Source of the DNA: Anaerolinea thermophila UNI-1
GTDB taxonomy: Bacteria; Chloroflexota; Anaerolineae; Anaerolineales; Anaerolineaceae
Direction: 5' to 3'
NCBI RefSeq assembly: GCF_000199675.1
Contig: NC_014960.1
Coordinates: 868,001 to 932,000, forward strand
Length of the DNA stretch: 64,000 nucleotides
Shown: positions 1 to 8,024 of the stretch, in pieces
Layout of the letters: each line of letters begins with the position of its first letter
Position numbering within the stretch: the stretch's first letter is position 1
Notes under the pieces: model-generated
Seen by the model: the letters and a program-made list of their open reading frames with translations, nothing else
Database searches by the model: none
Told to the model about the DNA's origin: nothing
Translations under genes and position numbers: made by a program

Positions 1-1
1 C

Positions 2-262
2 AGCGGGTTGATGATTTCCCGGGTAGTGTTGCCTGTGCTGGGACTCACAGTTCCGGAAAACCAGGACTGGCGCATGCTTCACACGCTCTCGGCAGATCTG
101 GTTTTATGGTTGACCGCTCTGCATTTTGCTCTCAACTGGAAGTGGGTGGTCTCGATGATCAAACGGTACGTGGTGGCGCCAATTGCCTCTTTGCAATGGC
201 GTACAGTCAAACCTCAGGTGCAGCCCATACCGGTAGAGATTGAACACAATCGTAAATCTTAA
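2..262 (+). CDS. DUF4405 membrane protein, 3' end only
   Basis: The reading frame is already open at the left edge, so the true start lies outside the window. The visible 86 or so residues begin SGLMISRVVLPVLG and continue with a histidine-containing helix (LHFALNWKWVV), the pattern of the DUF4405 family. Members are small helical membrane proteins related to cytochrome b561-type haem proteins. The histidines in MLHTLSAD and LHFALNWKW would be the candidate haem or metal ligands. The tail after the last helix is polar and cytoplasmic-looking. The next gene follows after 15 bases, so the two are probably co-transcribed. The family call is fairly secure; the redox role is inference. Confidence 0.6.
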   Translation, partial: SGLMISRVVLPVLGLTVPENQDWRMLHTLSADLVLWLTALHFALNWKWVVSMIKRYVVAPIASLQWRTVKPQVQPIPVEIEHNRKS

Positions 263-277
263 TTGGGAGGTTATGAG

Positions 278-742
278 ATGAAAGTGTTGAAATGGGTTGG
301 AAAAATTCTGGTGGTACTGGCTTCTATTATCGTCATTGCCGGTGCGGTGGTCTGGGTGGTCAATCGGGGCTGGGCTGGTGCCATGCTCCGTGCGGGAAGA
401 CCCGCTTTACAGGAGGGCTATCGTATGCCCCGTGGGGACAGCGATGATTTCAAACGCTTTGACGGCGCTCCCAATTGGAATGGCGTTCGCCCGGGCGGAG
501 ACTTCCGCGGCGATTTTCACGGCAGACGGGTTTCTTTTGGACTGGGCGCGCTCCGCATCCTCTCGCGCTTGGCAATCTTTGCGCTGGTCACGGCGGGGGT
601 GTTTTTGGCAGGGTATTTCCTGGGCAGACGGAAACTGGCTGGCTCACGCAGTGAACCTTCTGCGGTATCGGTGACTCCACCGCCCGCCCCTGCAGTTGAG
701 ACACCTTCCCCTGCTCAAAAGGAAGAACCGCCGGCGAGTTAG
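278..742 (+). CDS. Small two-helix membrane protein, unknown function
   Basis: This 154-residue protein has a hydrophobic helix at about residues 5-28, a Gly/Arg/Asp-rich middle part (about 40-85), a second helix near residues 95-118 and a Pro/Ala/Glu-rich tail. I chose the ATG at 278 because GGGAGG at 265-270 sits 7 bases upstream; a TTG at 263 in the same frame overlaps that ribosome site and is unlikely. It follows the DUF4405 gene closely and may work with it in the membrane. I do not recognise a family, and no catalytic motif is visible. Confidence 0.6.
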   Translation: MKVLKWVGKILVVLASIIVIAGAVVWVVNRGWAGAMLRAGRPALQEGYRMPRGDSDDFKRFDGAPNWNGVRPGGDFRGDFHGRRVSFGLGALRILSRLAIFALVTAGVFLAGYFLGRRKLAGSRSEPSAVSVTPPPAPAVETPSPAQKEEPPAS

Positions 743-768
743 TCTATTCCTCCTCTCTCCTTCGGAAC

Positions 769-798
769 GCTCAGCCTCCTCTGTCCGGGAGGCTGAGC
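769..798. terminator. Intergenic hairpin between convergent genes
   Basis: An 11-bp perfect stem (GCTCAGCCTCC at 769-779 against GGAGGCTGAGC at 788-798) lies between the plus-strand membrane gene and the minus-strand SnoaL gene. Neither side has a strong T run (plus side CAATTTAAG), so it may terminate weakly or act as an RNA end-stabiliser for both transcripts. Confidence 0.5.
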
Positions 799-815
799 CA
801 ATTTAAGGGTGAAAA

Positions 816-1193
816 TCAGCCTTTTACGTACGAGAGTTTTTGTGCAATCCGTCCATCCCGAATCAGATATACATCCACACCGCGAATGTGGAAAGCCGTT
901 CCTGTTCCATCCTGCCAGGTATAGACCCATCGCATGACGGCATGATCTCCGCAGGCAAAGATCTCTTCCATCTCGATTTTCGGATTTTGAGAGGCTTTGA
1001 AGAACTGCTCCCAGAACAGCCGTACCGAGGTTTTACCCTGATACCGACTGCCGTCAGGGGCAGGAGAGGTGTTTTCAAAAATACAATCCTCGCTCATGAG
1101 GTTCATCATCCCGTCCACATTGCCTTGATTAAGTGCCTCGTTGAAACAAAGGATGATTTCAATGGTCGTATTTTCTTTTCCTGTCAGGTTCAT
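816..1193 (-). CDS. SnoaL-like (NTF2-fold) protein
   Basis: This 125-residue protein has the order of features of the SnoaL/NTF2-like family: an N-terminal helix (FNEALNQGNVDGMMNLM), the segment SEDCIFENTSPAPDG, a middle helix ending FFKAS, then beta strands (EEIFACGDHAVMRWVYTW, HIRGVDVYLIRDGRI) and a short YVKG end. Such proteins form a cone-shaped pocket and serve as small-molecule isomerases, hydrolases or binding proteins; the substrate cannot be told. I chose ATG 1193 because AAGGGAGAAAGG lies just upstream; an in-frame extension to 1394 would run into the neighbouring gene. It lies downstream of the 727-residue gene, separated by a hairpin. Confidence 0.75.
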   Translation of the reverse strand: MNLTGKENTTIEIILCFNEALNQGNVDGMMNLMSEDCIFENTSPAPDGSRYQGKTSVRLFWEQFFKASQNPKIEMEEIFACGDHAVMRWVYTWQDGTGTAFHIRGVDVYLIRDGRIAQKLSYVKG

Positions 1194-1220
1194 ATGCGAC
1201 CTTTCTCCCTTGAAAATGCA

Positions 1221-1255
1221 AAGCGACAGCCTGCAGGGGTGCAGGACTGTCGCTT
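1221..1255 (-). terminator. Hairpin after the 727-residue gene
   Basis: AAGCGACAG and CCTGCA on one arm pair with TGCAGG and CTGTCGCTT on the other, giving a long nearly perfect stem. On the minus strand it is followed by TGCATTTTC, a modest T run. It lies between the stop at 1276 and the SnoaL start at 1193, so it may end or attenuate the upstream transcript. Confidence 0.5.
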
Positions 1256-1275
1256 GATTCAGAAATGAAGATTCG

Positions 1276-3459
1276 CTAACTCTTGATGAGCGCGAAGGCA
1301 ATAGCGGCGTGGCGATCATATTGTGATTGACGCCCATAGCCGTCTGTAGCCGTGGCATAGGCGAAGAGATTGACGGCGAATGCCGCGCCATCATTGCAGG
1401 TACTGCAACTTCCGCCCAGCGCTCTTAGCAGGTGTGAGGCGGTATTGGCAAAGGTGGCATTTGGCGGGGGTGGCACGGCGGGGGAACTGCCTGTACCGCT
1501 GGTAGAGGCGACTCCACCGCATAACCCGCGTGAGATGCTCAGCGACCAGGTCAGGAAGGAATTGGGATGGCGGGCAATGTAATCCACTGAAACTACATCG
1601 GTGGGTAAGTTGAAGCGCAGGAAACCGCAGGCATCAGCCGTACCGGCAGGGGTGCGCACGTTGGGCAGGAGTGCCTCGGTGTCATTGTTGTCCACCCGTA
1701 CCCGGAACATCAGTTGCCCTTGCGGGGTGATGTTGTTTGCCGTGAGGACGCTGGTGTATTTATCGGGAGTGGTGAGGTCGGGCAGGACGAACTTGAACGC
1801 TCCGCTTCCGCCCAGGTTGGCGCAGGGCACCAGGTTGCCGTTGGCGTCGAACATTTCCAGAAGTAAAGTTACCAATCCGGTGCGGCGGGCAACCGAGGCG
1901 CTGTCGATGTAGGTAAAGGGCGGCAGGTGGTTGCCTGTGCTGTCGAAGTAGGCAAAAGGTCGGTCATAAGGGTCATTGATATTGACCCAGCCGTCGCCCG
2001 GATGAGGGTCGGGAACTTCGAAGAGGTTATTCACCCCGTTCACCGTTTTGGGACCCAGAGTCACCGGCACCAGATGGATGGTCAGCGGGGCGTAAGTCAC
2101 CACCATGTAACGGTGAGTTACCGTGTTTCGTATTGGCGTGAAGTCGGTGTCGCCCTCAAATTTGTACGACCAGCGGTAGTAGCGCACGTTGCTGTGGGTC
2201 TTCAGACGAGGGTCAAAGACCATTTGCAGTGCCAGTGTCCCTGCCCAGGGGGTAGTGCCATTTACCAGTCCGGTAGCGGGAGTAACAACAGCGGGGTTGC
2301 TTTCCAGCCCGGTGATGTTGCGCAGATCCATGTTGCCGATGGCGGTGGGCCAGACGTACAATTCATCGCCGGGTATGGGACGGTCGGGGTCTTCCAGACA
2401 GGCAACCGCTTCGGGGTCGGTGACGGTGATTTGAATCGGCGGGGTGCCATTGTAGTTCCAGTAGGTGTTGCATGAAATCCGCGGGCTATAGACGGTTTTT
2501 TCTGTACCGCCGATGTTCTGCGTCACCCGGAAGTACAGGTCGGGGATATCCGAGGGACACCAGAAACACAATTCCTTGTAGAAAGAGCCATCTGATTGAA
2601 TGGGCACTTCTGCCAGCAGTTTCAGGCAGTACCAGAAATCCGGCAACAGGGGACAGAGATACGGCGCAAGGATGACTTTGTGTTTAATGAAAGCCTGTTG
2701 GAGAGCCTCTCCCTTCAGGATAGAAAGTTGTGTCACCGCTTCAGAAAGATTTGCCGAACTCTTCATCAGCGTGGTGCTGGAAAGGGCGTTTTCTACCAGA
2801 GGTTGGGAGACCAGCGACACGCGTTGGAAAGGTGCGGGGTCAGGACCGGGCCCGGGAAGAGGCGGGATGGGCGGCTGGGGTTCGGGGAAGGGGAACGGGA
2901 AAGGTTCAGGGATGGGCGGGAATGGGCGCGGGCGAAGCAAATCCAGCAGGTCGTCACGCAGTTTCTCCAGTTCCGGGAAGGGCAGGCGTTCAATGTAGCA
3001 GAGGAAATCCACTTCGTAAATTTTGACCGTTCCCTGGCAGATGGTGGCGTAGTTTCCCGGGCTGAGTTGCTTGCGCACGTTTCCCCGCACCACCACGCAG
3101 TACTTCCACCAGCAGAGATAAATCCTTTTGGAGATGGCGATGTCAATCAATGAGGGCTTCAGACGGGCAATCACATCCTGTAAAATGGCTTTGGCTTTCA
3201 CCAGTTGAGCTATCAGGTCTTTGGGTGGGGTTTTCTCCCCTCCCAGCAGGTCAGGGCCGACATACAAACGGTAGTTCTGATCGGGCAGAAGGCGCAAACT
3301 CACGGTCTCTTCGGTGAGGGGTTGGCTGTCGGCGAGGGCGCCCTGCGAGTCGAACAAATAAACCCGGATCGGTGGGGTTTTCTCTCCCTCGGCTCGATCC
3401 GGGAATCGCACGTGGACGCGCAGCGTCCGGTATTTGTTTTTGCTTAATTCTTCGACCAT
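1276..3459 (-). CDS. Large cytoplasmic-type protein of unknown function
   Basis: I do not recognise this 727-residue protein. It starts at an ATG with GGAGG about 8 bases upstream and shows no signal peptide or membrane helix. Residues 1-75 look like a small beta-sandwich (LRVHVRFPD, IRVYLFDSQG, YRLYVGPDLL). A hinge rich in Pro and Phe follows at about residues 178-212 (FPFPFPEPQPPIPPLPG). The remaining 500 residues are beta-rich with many tryptophans and about a dozen scattered cysteines (LCFWCPSD, GSCSTCNDG). A short Ser/Pro spacer (SSPAVPPPP) precedes the last 60 residues. Cysteines and large beta domains suggest an exported or particle-associated structural protein, but that is only a guess. 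It has its own promoter at 3529-3557. Confidence 0.7.
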   Translation of the reverse strand: MVEELSKNKYRTLRVHVRFPDRAEGEKTPPIRVYLFDSQGALADSQPLTEETVSLRLLPDQNYRLYVGPDLLGGEKTPPKDLIAQLVKAKAILQDVIARLKPSLIDIAISKRIYLCWWKYCVVVRGNVRKQLSPGNYATICQGTVKIYEVDFLCYIERLPFPELEKLRDDLLDLLRPRPFPPIPEPFPFPFPEPQPPIPPLPGPGPDPAPFQRVSLVSQPLVENALSSTTLMKSSANLSEAVTQLSILKGEALQQAFIKHKVILAPYLCPLLPDFWYCLKLLAEVPIQSDGSFYKELCFWCPSDIPDLYFRVTQNIGGTEKTVYSPRISCNTYWNYNGTPPIQITVTDPEAVACLEDPDRPIPGDELYVWPTAIGNMDLRNITGLESNPAVVTPATGLVNGTTPWAGTLALQMVFDPRLKTHSNVRYYRWSYKFEGDTDFTPIRNTVTHRYMVVTYAPLTIHLVPVTLGPKTVNGVNNLFEVPDPHPGDGWVNINDPYDRPFAYFDSTGNHLPPFTYIDSASVARRTGLVTLLLEMFDANGNLVPCANLGGSGAFKFVLPDLTTPDKYTSVLTANNITPQGQLMFRVRVDNNDTEALLPNVRTPAGTADACGFLRFNLPTDVVSVDYIARHPNSFLTWSLSISRGLCGGVASTSGTGSSPAVPPPPNATFANTASHLLRALGGSCSTCNDGAAFAVNLFAYATATDGYGRQSQYDRHAAIAFALIKS

Positions 3460-3528
3460 CCAGAGCCTCCAATCTTGGGATAGGCTTTTTTCACCCGAAT
3501 TGGTGAAAAATAAACATATTTGATTTAC

Positions 3529-3557
3529 ATTATCATATTATCACACAATTTGTCCAA
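3529..3557 (-). promoter_or_regulatory. Sigma70-type promoter for the 727-residue gene
   Basis: On the minus strand a -35 box TTGGAC (3552-3557) and a -10 box GATAAT (3529-3534) are 17 bases apart. The transcript would begin near 3522 and carry a small hairpin (arms 3487-3495 and 3502-3510) ahead of the ribosome site. Confidence 0.55.
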
Positions 3558-3606
3558 AGGATATGGGGAATATTTCTCATCTGGTCATGAAGAGAAAGAA
3601 AGTCGG

Positions 3607-3612
3607 TATAAT
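3607..3612 (+). promoter_or_regulatory. -10 box giving a leaderless start for the EEP gene
   Basis: A consensus TATAAT lies only 8 bases before the ATG at 3621, and no ribosome site precedes that ATG. Transcription would begin at or next to the start codon. The -35 region is weak (TGGTCA-like at 3582-3587). Confidence 0.45.
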
Positions 3613-3620
3613 CCCTTTAG

Positions 3621-4349
3621 ATGAAACTGGTTACCTGGAATTGTCAGGGGGCTTTCCGCCGAAAGTATCCGGCATTAGCCGCGCTTCAGCCGGATCTGGC
3701 AGTGGTGCAGGAATGCGAAAGCCTCGAGCGCATTTCCTGGAAGCAGGGCAATGCGCCCACCCATACCTTCTGGTATGGGGAAAAACCCACCCGCGGGGTG
3801 GGCATTTTCTCGTGGACGCAAACGTCCTTTCGAGTCAAAGAGGGATTCGATACCTCTATTCACTATGCCATTCCCGTTGAAGTCGAAGCCCCGATTCCGT
3901 TTCATGTGATTGCCGTGTGGACAATGAAACACGCCGACTGGCGGCTGGCGTACAGCGGGCAGGCGTACCGCGCACTGGGAGTGTATCGGGAGTTCATCTT
4001 ATCTGCAGACACGGTGATTCTGGGGGATTTCAACAGCAATCAGCGCACTGCACCGCGGGGACGCGTCGGCAGTCACGCCGTGCTGGCGGCAAATCTGCAC
4101 ACTCTGGGGTTGATCAGCGCTTATCACTTCGCCACCGGTGAAAAGAGTGGAAATGAAACCCATCCCACGTTCTTTCACGGACGTAAAACCGAACAGGCAG
4201 GGCATATTGACTATGTGTTCATCCCCTCGCGCTGGATTCGGCGGCTGAAAAGCGTCCAAGTGGGTAATCCGGGGGAGTGGCTGGCGTACAGCGATCACTG
4301 TCCGGTGATGGTGGAGTTCGTTCCAAAATATCCAAACCGCATGGTGTAG
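3621..4349 (+). CDS. Endonuclease/exonuclease/phosphatase-family hydrolase
   Basis: All the hallmark motifs of the EEP superfamily appear in order in this 242-residue protein: TWNCQG (residues 4-9), VVQE (about 28-31, the metal-binding Glu), GDFNSN in the middle, then HIDYVF and the terminal SDHCPV with the catalytic Asp-His pair. EEP enzymes are metal-dependent phosphodiesterases acting on DNA, RNA or phospho-ester small molecules; no DNA-repair (XthA) specific insertions are visible, so the substrate is open. The length is typical of the minimal catalytic domain. There is no signal peptide. The ATG has no ribosome site, but a TATAAT just upstream suggests a leaderless mRNA. The gene ends at a shared terminator with the convergent LarA-like gene. 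Confidence 0.85.
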   Translation: MKLVTWNCQGAFRRKYPALAALQPDLAVVQECESLERISWKQGNAPTHTFWYGEKPTRGVGIFSWTQTSFRVKEGFDTSIHYAIPVEVEAPIPFHVIAVWTMKHADWRLAYSGQAYRALGVYREFILSADTVILGDFNSNQRTAPRGRVGSHAVLAANLHTLGLISAYHFATGEKSGNETHPTFFHGRKTEQAGHIDYVFIPSRWIRRLKSVQVGNPGEWLAYSDHCPVMVEFVPKYPNRMV

Positions 4350-4355
4350 CCAGTA

Positions 4356-4389
4356 AAAATTTCAGGCGGAGGGGAAAACCTCCGCCTGA
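4356..4389 (-). terminator. Rho-independent terminator of the LarA-like gene
   Basis: An 11-bp stem (TCAGGCGGAGG at 4362-4372 with CCTCCGCCTGA at 4379-4389) is followed on the minus strand by a TTTTT run (4356-4360). It also lies directly after the plus-strand EEP gene and may serve both. Confidence 0.75.
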
Positions 4390-4412
4390 GCGACCGTCAA
4401 ATGCTTTTCACT

Positions 4413-5732
4413 CTATTGCGGCAGTATGGGGTAGGTCATCCCGCCCTGGGGGAAGACCAGCACACTGGCTTTTTCCGGGAAGCGTTTCTTCGCCAGTTCC
4501 AGCGCGGTTTGTACATTGGGAACAAACGAGACGAAGGGCAGGCGTTCATGAATTTCCTGCGGGATGGTAGGGGCATAAAGCAGAAGCGTGCCGTGGAGCA
4601 TGGCTTGCAGGGCAAAGTACAGGAAGAATTTATCTTCCTCTCCCATGCCTTTTAGTTTAAGTTTGGGGACGCGCGGCAAGAGCAGGGGCGCCAGCAATTT
4701 CAGCACTTTGCGCCCAACCGGCAGTTTTCGGTTTGCCAGCCCAAACACCCCCACGCCTTCCTCCGCGCGAATGGTGGTGATCATCACTCCGCCGGGTTTG
4801 AGCGCGCGGATGGTATTCGCCAGGGCTTTGACTCCCTGCCGCAAGTCCTGATCCATAGGATACGATGCAGTGATGAGCACGTCGGCTTGGGCAGGGATGG
4901 GCACGCCGTAAATTTGCGCGCTCACCTGCGTCCCGGCGCGGTGGGCGTGGATGGGATGCCCACTGACCACCTTGACCACTTCCAGCGCGCTGTTCAGCAC
5001 GGCATTGACGATAAACACCCTGCCTTTCAGCATCTGCGCGCCTTCTTCGAGGTCAAGACGCATGGGGTTATGTTCAATGGGCTGTCCCACCATGTTGAAA
5101 GTGTCGGGGTGGCAGTTCAGCCCGTGGTTGTGGGCAATGGTGGCGCGTCCTGCCACACCGGGGATGAGATTCTTATATCCTCCACCGAAACTGGCGATGA
5201 TGTGCGGCTCGATACAGCCAATCGAGACGATTAAGTCTGCTTCAGCCACCGTTTTATTGATGTAAACCGGCGTCCCTCGGGAAGTGGTGCCCAAAAAGGC
5301 AAGGCGCTCGGGGGTATCGCAGTCGTGGCTTTCCCACTGCACGCGGCTCATCCATTCCCCGCCGATGCGCTGAGCGACTTCCTCTGCTTGCATGGGGCGG
5401 TGTACTCCCAGAGCGGGAATCACCGTCACCTGTTCAGCGGAGATACCGCCGCGCTCCAGTTCTGCCATCACGGCGGGGAAGATTTGCGCTACCGGCGTGG
5501 GACGACTGCCGTCGTCGGTCACCACCACTACACGTTTGGCATCCCGTGCCAGTTCCGCCAGGGGTGGACTGCCGATGACCTCTTGCAGACTGCGAGCGGT
5601 TTCTTCCTTTGGGCTGGACACGCCGGGCAGGGGGGAAGGTCCCAGCACTCCCAACAGGTGCCAGGTGGGAGGTAATTCAAGGGTGAGGGTGTCTTTCCCC
5701 CAGGGAAGGGAAATGATGGGAGAAGGATTCAT
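4413..5732 (-). CDS. LarA-family protein (nickel-pincer lactate racemase homologue)
   Basis: This 439-residue protein has the DUF2088/LarA signatures: VTDDGSRPTP and GVHRP in the N-terminal half, then GTPVYINK, EADLIVSIG, IEPHIIASFGGGYKNLIPGVAG. LarA is a racemase that carries a nickel-pincer nucleotide (NPN) cofactor made by LarB, LarC and LarE; relatives act on several 2-hydroxyacids and sugars. Conserved histidines (GVHRP, EPHI) and the lysine of the INK motif are in place, so an active protein is plausible. No larB, larC or larE is in this window. I chose ATG 5732 because GGAGG lies at 5740-5744; the 16 extra upstream residues have no ribosome site. It is a single-gene unit with its own terminator, divergent from the GH42-like gene. 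Confidence 0.85.
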   Translation of the reverse strand: MNPSPIISLPWGKDTLTLELPPTWHLLGVLGPSPLPGVSSPKEETARSLQEVIGSPPLAELARDAKRVVVVTDDGSRPTPVAQIFPAVMAELERGGISAEQVTVIPALGVHRPMQAEEVAQRIGGEWMSRVQWESHDCDTPERLAFLGTTSRGTPVYINKTVAEADLIVSIGCIEPHIIASFGGGYKNLIPGVAGRATIAHNHGLNCHPDTFNMVGQPIEHNPMRLDLEEGAQMLKGRVFIVNAVLNSALEVVKVVSGHPIHAHRAGTQVSAQIYGVPIPAQADVLITASYPMDQDLRQGVKALANTIRALKPGGVMITTIRAEEGVGVFGLANRKLPVGRKVLKLLAPLLLPRVPKLKLKGMGEEDKFFLYFALQAMLHGTLLLYAPTIPQEIHERLPFVSFVPNVQTALELAKKRFPEKASVLVFPQGGMTYPILPQ

Positions 5733-5839
5733 GAGGATTCCTCCATGAGATCTTTTTCGGGGATATTCTTTATCATACACTCATTTTCGCTGACAAGCGG
5801 GGTAAAATTACACCCAATCTTACCCACAAGGAAAAGAAC

Positions 5840-7900
5840 ATGAGCATGATTGAGCCTTCTACCCGTTTTCCGTTTGGGGTGGTTTTATATCGGGAACCGG
5901 CGCCTTCGCCGAATGAACTTCAGCGGGATATCCAGATTCTGCGCCAGCAAGGCATACGTCTGGTGGGGTTTCCGGTGAATTGGGCAATCCTGCAACCGGC
6001 TCAGGGAGATTGGCAATGGGATGTCTACGAGTCCTGGCTCGAACATGCCCGCCAGTTAGGGATGGAAATTCTCCCTGTTTTTCAGAGCCAGCATGTCCCT
6101 GCCTGGGTTTCCCATCCTGCCTATCATCCCGAGTCCTTTGAGGCTTGGCTGGGCTTTGTGCGCGGAGTTGTCGAGCGCTGGGGCGCATGGACGGAAGTGG
6201 CGGTGTGGGGAGTGGACTGGTCAGGGGTTACCCATGACACATCCTCACTTCTTCAGTCTTTTGCCCAATGGCTGGAAGACCATTTTGGCAGTTTGAGCAC
6301 CCTCAACGGGCGCTGGAAGACGGCATTTAGCCACTGGGAAGATATCCAACCGGAAAAATGGCGTCCAGAGGATGTGCCTCAACAGGTTGCTTGGCACGCT
6401 TTTCTGGAAGATTTGCAAACAGAGCAGATGAACCACCTGGTTAAGGAAATCCGCTTGGCAGATCCACGCGGGCGTGCGGTGGGTTCTTTTTTGCTGGAAG
6501 GGAAAGGCAGAGAAGTGCCAGCCGATTTTCCCGGTGTCTCCTGTTTCCCTACACGGCAGGCGGTACATCCCTGGGATGATGCCGCGGCTCATCCCGAAAA
6601 GCACATCCGTCAGAAGGAAACCGTTCTTGCCCGGATGCTTTCCGTGGCATTTGTGGGAGACCATTCTCGAAGGCTGGGGGAAAATGAGCAAGGGTTCTGG
6701 CTTGCTCCCTTACAGGCAGGGGCTGAGCAAACTCTCTGGCAGGCAGAAGAGCCGCTCTCTCCGGAAGAACTGCGCCGCTGGGTGCTGACGGCTCTCAGCA
6801 CCGGAGCGGCGGGTGTGCTCTTTTCGGGCGTTCGCCCGGGGATGAATCCGTACGGGCGCGGTTTTTCTCTGCTCGAAAGCGAGGGCGAGTCCTCGCCACG
6901 CCTGCGGGAAGCGGCTTTGCTGGCAAAGGCGCTCGAACCTTATGCAGACCTGTTCACGCAGGGGCATCTTGCCGATGTGCAGGTGGGGATTGTGCTGGAT
7001 GATCTGAACCGGCGGGTGTGTGAATCCCTGCCCGGTATGGGGGAGCATTACCACTACAGTGTGCGCGGATGGCATCGCTTGTTGTGGGAAGAGGGCTTTC
7101 CAATGGACTTTGTCCCTGCCAGTCTGGTGGATGAGTCCCTGGCAGAACGTTACCGTGCGCTCGTTTTACCTTTCCCGCTGGCACTGGAGGATGAAACCGC
7201 CCGCCGTCTTTCGGCTTATGTCTCTGCGGGGGGCAATCTGGTCAGTGAAGTAGGCGCAGGGATGCTAAATGAAGATGGTTGGGCGGTTTCCGGCGAGTTC
7301 TCCCCCCTCTTGCGCTATCTCTTTGGCGTGCGGGTGGTGAATCAGCGTCTGATTGGTGAACCTGAGGAATCCCCCCGCTGGTCAATAGCCGGAAAGCGTC
7401 AGGGAGGTGCCGATGAGCCTGGCTATCTCGAAGGGCGCGGTCCCATGGAGGGCTTGCGGGTGCGCGCTAACTGGCTGATTCAGCAGTACGAAAACCAGGG
7501 CAGTCAGCCGGTGTTCTGGTATCGTGGACGTCCGGCAGGTTCTTTCCGGGTGGGGGTACGTGGTCAGGCATGGCTGATTGGTACGGTCGTGGGACACAGC
7601 GCCTTTGCGCATGTTGAACTGGAATCGCGCCTTTTTGTGCATCGTCTTATGGAGTGGTTTGGGGTTCATCCTCAACGGATAGGAAATGTGCTGGTACGCA
7701 GTCGCGTCTCTGGTAACAGGGAAGCCTGGTTCCTTACCAACCCAACTGCTGAAACTGTCACCGCACAGATTTCTCTGCCGGGGCAGTGGGGGGAGGATTT
7801 GCTGGGATTACCGTTGGAGTGGCGCGAAGGAAAAGCCCTCCTGACACTGAAACCGTTTGAGGTCAGGGTTATTTTGGCAAATTCGGATAAACAAATGTAA
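5840..7900 (+). CDS. GH42-like protein, apparently lacking both catalytic glutamates
   Basis: The 686-residue protein has the three-part layout of GH42 beta-galactosidases: a TIM barrel (about 10-390), a trimerisation-like Rossmann domain (about 395-600, DVQVGIVLDDLNRRV, LVLPFPLALEDETARRL) and a short C-terminal beta domain (about 630-686). The barrel segment HFGSLSTLNGRWKTAFSHW is typical of the family. However, where active members have WQ(I/V)DNE, this protein has WGVDWSGV (residues 123-130), with Ser at the acid/base position. Where relatives have FWLTELQ, it has FWLAPLQ, with Pro290 at the nucleophile position. It is therefore probably not a normal galactosidase; it may bind sugars or be regulatory. 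The frame is intact with an AAGGAAA ribosome site, which argues against a decaying pseudogene. No signal peptide. Confidence 0.75.
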   Translation: MSMIEPSTRFPFGVVLYREPAPSPNELQRDIQILRQQGIRLVGFPVNWAILQPAQGDWQWDVYESWLEHARQLGMEILPVFQSQHVPAWVSHPAYHPESFEAWLGFVRGVVERWGAWTEVAVWGVDWSGVTHDTSSLLQSFAQWLEDHFGSLSTLNGRWKTAFSHWEDIQPEKWRPEDVPQQVAWHAFLEDLQTEQMNHLVKEIRLADPRGRAVGSFLLEGKGREVPADFPGVSCFPTRQAVHPWDDAAAHPEKHIRQKETVLARMLSVAFVGDHSRRLGENEQGFWLAPLQAGAEQTLWQAEEPLSPEELRRWVLTALSTGAAGVLFSGVRPGMNPYGRGFSLLESEGESSPRLREAALLAKALEPYADLFTQGHLADVQVGIVLDDLNRRVCESLPGMGEHYHYSVRGWHRLLWEEGFPMDFVPASLVDESLAERYRALVLPFPLALEDETARRLSAYVSAGGNLVSEVGAGMLNEDGWAVSGEFSPLLRYLFGVRVVNQRLIGEPEESPRWSIAGKRQGGADEPGYLEGRGPMEGLRVRANWLIQQYENQGSQPVFWYRGRPAGSFRVGVRGQAWLIGTVVGHSAFAHVELESRLFVHRLMEWFGVHPQRIGNVLVRSRVSGNREAWFLTNPTAETVTAQISLPGQWGEDLLGLPLEWREGKALLTLKPFEVRVILANSDKQM

Positions 7901-7954
7901 TTATTTGTAATAAATCTGTAATTTTTCCTCACGCTTTCCTGGAGGGAGGCTGTG

Positions 7955-7960
7955 TATAAT
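7955..7960 (+). promoter_or_regulatory. -10 box upstream of the giant DUF11 gene
   Basis: A consensus TATAAT lies 64 bases before the start codon of the surface-protein gene, in the 124-base gap after the GH42-like gene. The -35 region (CTTTCC, 7934-7939) is poor. The leader ends in a strong GGAGG ribosome site. Confidence 0.5.
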
Positions 7961-8024
7961 TAAATATCGTTAACGCCAAATTCGGTCTCGGGAAATGCCT
8001 GCTTGAACCATCTCTGGAGGGAAT

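Noticed and set aside
263..277. TTG start for the small membrane protein
   Set aside because: The TTG overlaps the GGGAGG ribosome site that serves the ATG at 278.
840..1268. 142-codon plus-strand open frame opposite the SnoaL-like gene
   Set aside because: It is antisense to a recognisable protein and has no ribosome site.
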